NCBI GenBank assembly: GCA_037074705.1
Contig: CM073590.1
Location: 136,605,600 to 136,669,599, forward strand
Source: Zhengitettix transpicula
Lineage: Eukaryota > Arthropoda > Insecta > Orthoptera > Tetrigidae
DNA: 64,000 bases
Direction of reading: 5' to 3'
In this document: positions 57,901 through 64,000 of the stretch, in pieces
Position numbering within the stretch: the first letter of the stretch is position 1
Layout of the letters: each line of letters opens with the position of its first letter
Made by a program: the position numbers and the translations under genes
Notes under the pieces: model-generated
The model's database searches: none
What the model saw: only the letters and a program-made list of their open reading frames with translations
Told to the model about the DNA's origin: nothing

Positions 57901-58992
57901 TTAAGCTGAGGGTCTTCTATTTTTAATCTGTAAATCGGAAGAAAATAAAATTACAGTATAATAATTAAGAATTCAAGAATTTACTATGCTTCGACTCAAT
58001 TGTAAACCTGTACGGTAAGAATTACGATTATAAGATTCGTGAATTCAAACTAGCATATACATTATACTTTCGTAATTAAAGATACAAAATCCGTCATATC
58101 TATCAGTATACTTGATGTATAACAGAAAAGAATTGAAGCTGTTTCAATAATATTTTATAATTAATTAGTTTTAGTGTGTAAATAACGGAATAGAAATTAT
58201 TTTCCCCAATATACTAACTTGTGTCGAATTTTGTAGAATTTCTGAACCGCAGCATTCATCAACTTCCATCTGGCTATTTTGATTGTGAATCACAATGTCG
58301 ACAATTTATTGCGACTATGATCGTCTAAAATTCCTCTAATTATGTATTGTATTTTAATTAAATTTTATATTATACCGACAATGTTTATTTTTTATATTTG
58401 TTTATTATTTAAAACATATTTTATTTAATTTAAACAATAAAGATAATTGTATATTAATCTTTATAAAACTATGAACGAAGTAAATTATATTAAGGTGGAG
58501 GGAAAAAATGAAAGAATGTGAGGGAGAAACGTGAGAAAAGAGAGAGAATACGAAATGATTCATAATACACAATAATGCAGTAACAGAATGAGATAATAGG
58601 GAATAAAAAGAGAGACAGACATAGGGACATATTTACGACTCTAGAACGGCTAATCAGATTTGAATTCATTTCATTAATGCATCTGATTATCAAATATTTC
58701 GGTCCGAAAAAATGTTTAACGCGATGATAAAACGTATAATTTTGAAGAATATATTTTATTTATAGATGAAGTTTTTAAAGTTTTCTACTCTGTTTCACTC
58801 TCTACCACGATTTTATACGTCATAAAAAAACCAAACACATGGGTGTCACTGCTATTATGTAATAGACTCGCTGGTTTCCTATTTAACAAACTAAATTCTC
58901 TCTTCGTCGATTTCCGTTTGTCTCGCAGCGTCAAAACAAAATTCTAAACACATTCAACAGCGTATACCCACGATTTTCAGGGGATTTTGGAT
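54998..58992. other. Long unassigned stretch
   Basis: AT-rich, with a C17 run at 55752-55768 and a purine-rich segment at 58495-58625. The minus ORF 55720-56142 (140 codons) reads through the C/G run as polyglycine and is low-complexity; I do not call it a gene. Confidence 0.5.
55752..55768. repeat. C17 homopolymer
   Basis: Uninterrupted C run. Confidence 0.95.
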
Positions 58993-59547
58993 GACTGCGA
59001 GGGTTATTCTCTCGCAGGCAGTACCTGCGAGGGATATTCTCTCACAGGCAGAACTTTGTAGGAGAGATACGAAGGAGCTACCTTTAGGGATGCCTTTTCC
59101 TCTCCGTTTTTGAACTAAGGTTCCCACAAGCCGAGGCACCTCGGCCTGTTCTGAGAGGTGTATGTTCCGGGGTCACAGACCTTGGGCATACGGTAAGAGT
59201 TGTCCGCTATTCCCATTGGAATAGTCAGCCAGCTGCCTGCTAAACTGGTCGAGGCACGGAGAAAGGAATGCTGCGTCCCCACAGAAAACTCCTCTCCCGC
59301 TATCGGAAGGGCGTGGGACGAGTACCCAATGCCCGACCTACATGATGCAGGTTTTTTAGGGTTTTCCCTGAATTACATTTAGGCGAATGCCGGGTATGAT
59401 CCTTCACATATAGCCCGGGGCCCTAGTTAACCCTTGTCTAACTTCCTCTACCCTTCCGCATCCCCTCTTTCAAATCCCTTCCTATGCTATTAAAGGGGAG
59501 TTGCCACCATGTGGATTACCCTCATGTAGCCTGTTACCCTTAAAAAT
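58993..59547 (+). mobile_element. Family R, copy R9 (full length)
   Basis: Starts with two hairpins of the form CTGCGAGGG..CTCTCGCAGG and ACCTGCGAGGG..CTCTCACAGG, continues with the full body and ends 'gtagcctgttacccttaaaaa'. Very close to R2. Confidence 0.75.
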
Positions 59548-59660
59548 AACGTTTTCAGGGTGCGTGAAGAAGTTCAATTTAAATAAATATTTCATGGGAA
59601 TATTACTAAGGTAATTCATAAAGACCTTTGAACCGCTACTGTAATAAATAATTATTTTTT

Positions 59661-59855
59661 AAATTGATTTATTATCAGACGCGTCAACTTCTCAGGTCAT
59701 TAGCGACTTATTATGGCTATTCATTTTTGCCTTGTCGGGGGACTAATTGACGAAAGTTTCTCTCACTCACTCAAAAATCCATGCCCTCGCCGGGATTCGA
59801 GCCGGGGCATCTGTAATGTTTGGCAGTCACGCTGACCCCCTACACGGCAGGAGGT
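59661..59855 (-). mobile_element. tRNA-derived SINE, copy S3 (minus strand)
   Basis: Read on the minus strand: A-box region 'cgtgtagggggtcagcgtga', B box 'ggctcgaatcc' (59793-59803), body 'agagaaactttcgtc', then tail 'taagtcgctaatgacc' (59695-59710) and an A/T-rich end. The 16 bp tail block is identical to one in the LINE tail at 62106-62121. Confidence 0.85.
59793..59835 (-). promoter_or_regulatory. Pol III A and B boxes of SINE S3
   Basis: The B box GGCTCGAATCC (59793-59803) differs by one base from the S1 box; the A-box region lies upstream on the minus strand at about 59830-59845. Confidence 0.65.
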
Positions 59856-62078
59856 AATAAATTATTATATTGACCTATTATGATACATAATTTAGTATAC
59901 TAATGTATAGGTCACGAGAAACAGCAAGTCATGTCAAAATACAAAGCTAAGTCTTCCACTGGTCTCGCATTCTAGGGAGACAAACAGAAGCTCAATTTAA
60001 CACGAACCTTTGTTACGGAAACTTGTTAGTGTAAAAACTTTACTGAAAATATTGACGTATGGAAATATATTGTGTTCATAATATGTTTGTTGTGGTCAAT
60101 AAACTCATCCTTATACGTTAAGGGATGATAAGTTCCAGCATTGTTGAAAATACCTTGTTCTTTCTGGATATCCCTATCGTAAGAATATAATTAGTAGTAC
60201 CAGAGTAGTACTAGTTTGTCCGCAAGGGAGAGTTCCCAACTGGCGACTATGATCCCTTCTCCCTTCTTCAATTACGCGTCTGACTTGACTTTCTATAGTT
60301 CACAATCTATATTATTTTCTTCTTCCCATAGTCATAGTGCTCCCGTGATAAGTACTGGCTCAATAAATGAATCCATGCAAAAGCTTATTAATTAGAATTC
60401 AAAATTTTCCTGTATCCTACAACAGTATAGCATGAACGTTAAAATTTGTGAAGAAGTAATTGCAGATGTTTCCTTTACTTTTTCGACGTCTCTAATTTAC
60501 TCGCATTACATGAACTATTTATTGGCAGTTAAAATACTTGTTAATTAAAATTAAAAATATTTCTGTAGTTTACAAAAATGTAGCATGAACGTTAAAATGT
60601 CTGAAGATGTTATTTTAATAGTCGTGAATAATAATTTTATTACTTATTCATGTTATCATTGTTTAAAGACTGGGGACGATTCCTTTCGGGTTGTATCTAC
60701 GTTCCAGTAGAATGAATCCTTAATTTGTAAATAATAATTGCATTAATTGTGTAATATATGAGAATAAACAACGTAATTTTGTTAGTTATCTACATACGGC
60801 CATATTTCAGGAATTTGATTATTTCGAAAAAATTAACACTAAAAAATAGTCAACTGTTTGCAGAAGTGATATCAATGTCCAAAGTTTGTTTTAAATCTGG
60901 TTCCATATATTAGAATGTCATACGATAAGAATCTCAAACTATTTAAATAAGAGCATTTTTTACTAGACTGGAGGAAACATGATAATTAATTGGCACACAT
61001 TCCGATATTAATTAAATACTTCATACATTATTAATCCAATATATTATTTACAAAATAAAAATGATGTTATAGTTTATTTATTCAAGAAATGAGAAGAATT
61101 GATGCTTCCTGAACACTAAAAGCATGTTGTGTATTTTTATAATTCGAGCGTTGGCAGTGAGAAAAACAATAATTATTTCACAAGAATTTCATAATGTGAC
61201 ATTTATATTATAATATGGTTTTATAGTTACTTAATAAACTTATTTTGCTTTAAATTACTTAAAATGAGGAATTCAACCAAATGGGACGAAATATATACAT
61301 TCATATCATAAATTCCATTTTGTAACATACCAGAGGAAATATTTATAATATAGATCGAATGGAATGAATTATTGTAAACCCAAATCATTGGTAACTATTT
61401 CTGTTTTAAAGTTTTAACGTGGAAACTGTTATTCGAACAGTAAGCTTTTCTCCAGCTACTATATGAAACTTATTATTAAGGATCTAATATTTATAATTTA
61501 TCTACGTTAATAAAATTTTAACTGTGAAAGACGAGAGAATATTTTATTCGCCCAATGAAATCCCCCGGCTACAAGAGAGAGGAAAATGTAGTTAATTTAA
61601 AGCCACATACAAACATTCTTTTGTTCATTTCAAATCGAAGTGCAAATATTTGTTGAAGTTTCTTATTCTACTCTATCACACTCCAAATGAAAATAAAATT
61701 CAGATATGGAATAACTAATTTTTGAAAAGACGCTAAATTGTGTTAAATAACTGCGAAAATTAGTATTTTGATAATTGAGTAACAGAAATTCGTCATGAAT
61801 CTGGATCGGGGGATGTATATCTCTTTACGTGTCGAAAGCAGAAAAAGTTAGGATATGAGTAGCCAAGGCAAACCTATCTGGCCTATCGGAAGATACAAGG
61901 AGACCACGGATAATCAAAATTGGGCACATAGTCCAATATTATTAAGACGGAGAATGTCCTTTAATAAGATCATATATCAAAAATAGTTAAGAGATTCGCG
62001 TTTCTGTCAGATTTCAATAATTTTTGACTTGATGCTAATAAAAGTTTGATGCAGAGATTTATTAATCCCTTTTTCAAT
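59856..62078. other. Long unassigned AT-rich stretch
   Basis: No ORF of interest, known repeat or RNA gene seen. Confidence 0.5.
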
Positions 62079-62690
62079 TACAATTTAACGTCTCATTAGC
62101 CTTTTGGTCATTAGCGACTTACATCTGTTAAGTTCTACATTTGTATAACATTTAAATTACTTTATACAACTCAGTTTTTATCGTAAAGTCTATGAGGTTG
62201 TTTATTATTGCTGATGAGTTGCAAATCTCCGTCATTGAATCGGCGGCTATGGTTGATCTTCTTATCTCGCTATATTTGAGGCAGTCAAAGAGGACATGAG
62301 GAATTGTTGTGGGCTCCTTGCATGAGCTGCATACCGGCTGCGGAGATCCGGAAATCAAGAATGAATGAGTGAAACTGGAGTAAAATGTTCTTATTCTGGC
62401 TACAACAACCTGTTGCCTTCGAGATAGTTCTTTCGGGTGCGATATTTCTCTGATGCTGTTGACATTTCTGAGGGTGACTCCGCATTCCTCTGGTTTCACT
62501 GGTCTACTCCACTTTTCCTCAAGTTCATTGAAGAGCCCTACTCTGCAGTCCCTGCTGGTGCAAACTGGCAGGTTGCTGGATCTTCCTTGATGATCAGCTT
62601 CCATCTTCGCTAGGAGATCTGCCCTGTCGTGTCCTACTATGTCCTTATGCGGTTGGTAGCCAGGCTATAGTGACCCGGTTTCCTTTTTCT
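62079..62690 (-). mobile_element. 5'-truncated LINE 3' end
   Basis: Minus-strand fragment made of the end of the RNase H domain, the C-terminal zinc-knuckle region and the 3' untranslated tail. The tail (62079-62121) reads 'taagtcgctaatgacc', then 'gctaatgagacgttaaat', shared with the SINE tails. 5' truncation is usual for LINEs. Confidence 0.8.
62152..62690 (-). pseudogene. LINE ORF2 C-terminus (RNase H end plus CCHC region)
   Basis: Upstream piece (about 62605-62690): 'WLPT', a 1-nt frameshift, then 'DIVGHDRADLLAKMEAD', the end of RNase H, whose Asp in HDRAD corresponds to a catalytic position. Downstream open frame 62152-62604 (150 codons) has 'LSRRQQVVVARIRT', 'THSFLISGSPQPVC' and the C-x2-C-x7-H-x4-C zinc motif starting at 'CSSC'. 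This arrangement is typical of the jockey/I group of LINEs with RNase H. RT and the first ORF are absent. Confidence 0.85.
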
Positions 62691-64000
62691 TGTATTTACA
62701 ATATATTCTCTCTAATTCAATTTATGCAACCATTTCTGTGCTCTGTACTAGTTATTCTGTGTATTGCGTCCTTGGAATCTGTTAAGTATTAATCTCTGCT
62801 AGAAATGAAATAGTAACACTGTAAGACTGCAGAGGTAAAAATTATACATTGCCTAAATAAGGCAACTTAGGCTGTGTACTAGAAATGTTTAGTAGTATCG
62901 AAATTACCACTCTGTTTGAAATCTCAAGGTACCATAAATTTGCAAAATTAATTAAAAAATTTAGAAACCACAGAGCAATTAAAATCTATTTCACAGAAGT
63001 AAAATTGTCTCAGATCAAAAGTTCTTCTTTAAAGTAAATTGAATGGTTCTTTTCTCAATAAAATGTCTGGAAGGTACGTTTGAAATTAATGATCCAAGTT
63101 CAAGTCCGTGAGGCCGAACTAATGAAGCGATTTCAAATGAATGGGCTTGGCGTATATTTTACTTTCAAGAACACCGTTACTATATTACAAAAAATACTGT
63201 ATGGATATATTTAGCAACTTTTAAGAAGCATTTCCAATTAAAAGTACGGCTCTAATTGAGCAATTGTCACAAATGTCAGATTTTAAAAGTATTAATTACA
63301 TTGAAAAAATCACGACAGTTTTTTGTTTATGGTACGAAACTGTTTCAGGTGATTATAATTTAAGTTCACAACGGTATTTATTTTACAGTTATTAAACATG
63401 TATTAAGTGCAGAAAAATTAATTGCGCTGTTTACAAATTGTTTTCTGAAAATATATTTAGTGTTAAATAATTATACAATTATTTTAATATTTAATATAGT
63501 GTGTAAGAAATAACCTTATACAGCCCATGGTATTATTGATTATTATTTTTATATAATAACTACATACATTATTTTTTTTTAAATAATTGATACCATTTAT
63601 TTAATTTAATCTTTTTATTTGGACGTACATACAAAAGGACACTAAGCCATGGTATTCTGTGAAATTGAAAGAAGTAAAAATAACTGTTCATTGCAGTTCT
63701 AAAAAGTTATTGGTACGTAGAATGATATTATAACAATACTCGGACCTACAAATAATACAAATTAATCAAATAAATTGTCTACAAATAATTTAAATATAAG
63801 TGAAATTATATATTTTTAAATGTTTCATTGTAATTAGCACATAAAAATTCAATTGCTGATATCAATTTAACATATTGAAAATATGATAATTCAGTTCTGA
63901 CTGGCAATCAGGGTGAAGCAAGAAGTACAAATTTAGAGAAGGCCATAACATAAATTGAGGATTTGCCAAAGAAAATATCGCAGGGTGAAAAATTTAATGT
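62691..64000. other. Unassigned AT-rich stretch
   Basis: No feature recognised to the window end. Confidence 0.5.

Overview
The window looks like repeat-rich, AT-rich, non-coding nuclear DNA from an animal, most likely an insect with a large genome. I see no convincing host protein-coding gene, rRNA gene, tRNA gene, CRISPR array or prokaryotic operon. All recognisable coding sequence belongs to decayed transposable elements: Penelope-like elements (PLEs), mariner and Tc1-like DNA transposons, and the 3' end of a LINE. The mix of mariner, PLE, tRNA-derived SINEs and several kinds of dispersed repeat fits an arthropod. A cockroach or other hemimetabolous insect is my guess, but the sequence does not prove it. 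The window may be intergenic or lie inside a long intron.

Layout. 1-2.4 kb: the 3' part of a putative solo LTR running into a TA microsatellite, then two tRNA-derived SINEs. 2.4-3.8 kb: a PLE endonuclease fragment, a palindromic mini-PLE and a PLE terminal fragment. 4.45-6.1 kb: three tandem copies of a poly(A)-ended repeat of 0.5-0.57 kb (family R here). 7.7-8.7 kb: a solo LTR. 12.3-12.7 kb: a dispersed repeat (family D). 18.3-20.5 kb: a fold-back PLE composite with long inverted arms. 21-21.9 kb: a PLE remnant and two tandem R copies. 23.8-25.1 kb: mariner copy 1. 27.9-28.1 kb: a perfect palindromic mini-PLE. 29.1-33 kb: a SINE tail, two Tc1-like fragments, a broken transposon-associated gene and mariner copy 2. 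36-38 kb: an R copy and a solo LTR. 40-40.5 kb: a GC- and CpG-rich patch. 41-42.1 kb: a third, different mariner. 43.2-47.3 kb: R, solo LTR and inverted R. 49.5-52.7 kb: two solo LTRs. 53.5-55 kb: an inverted D repeat and a collapsed mini-PLE. 59-59.9 kb: R and an inverted SINE. 62.1-62.7 kb: the 3' end of a LINE.

The most interesting material is the PLE material. Four PLE-derived insertions are inverted repeats or collapsed inverted repeats. Each is flanked by a 12-15 bp direct repeat and carries a short tail of about 30-40 nt on one end only. They contain a hammerhead-like self-cleaving RNA motif whose two stems covary between copies and whose third stem is the palindrome ACGU. That layout matches the small dimeric hammerhead variants known from PLEs. 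A second system visible here is a SINE-LINE pair: the SINE tails share their 3' sequence with the tail of the LINE fragment. A third is a set of six same-orientation solo LTRs placed at ATAT or TA-repeat sites. All homology calls are by eye and from memory of family motifs; no database search was run.
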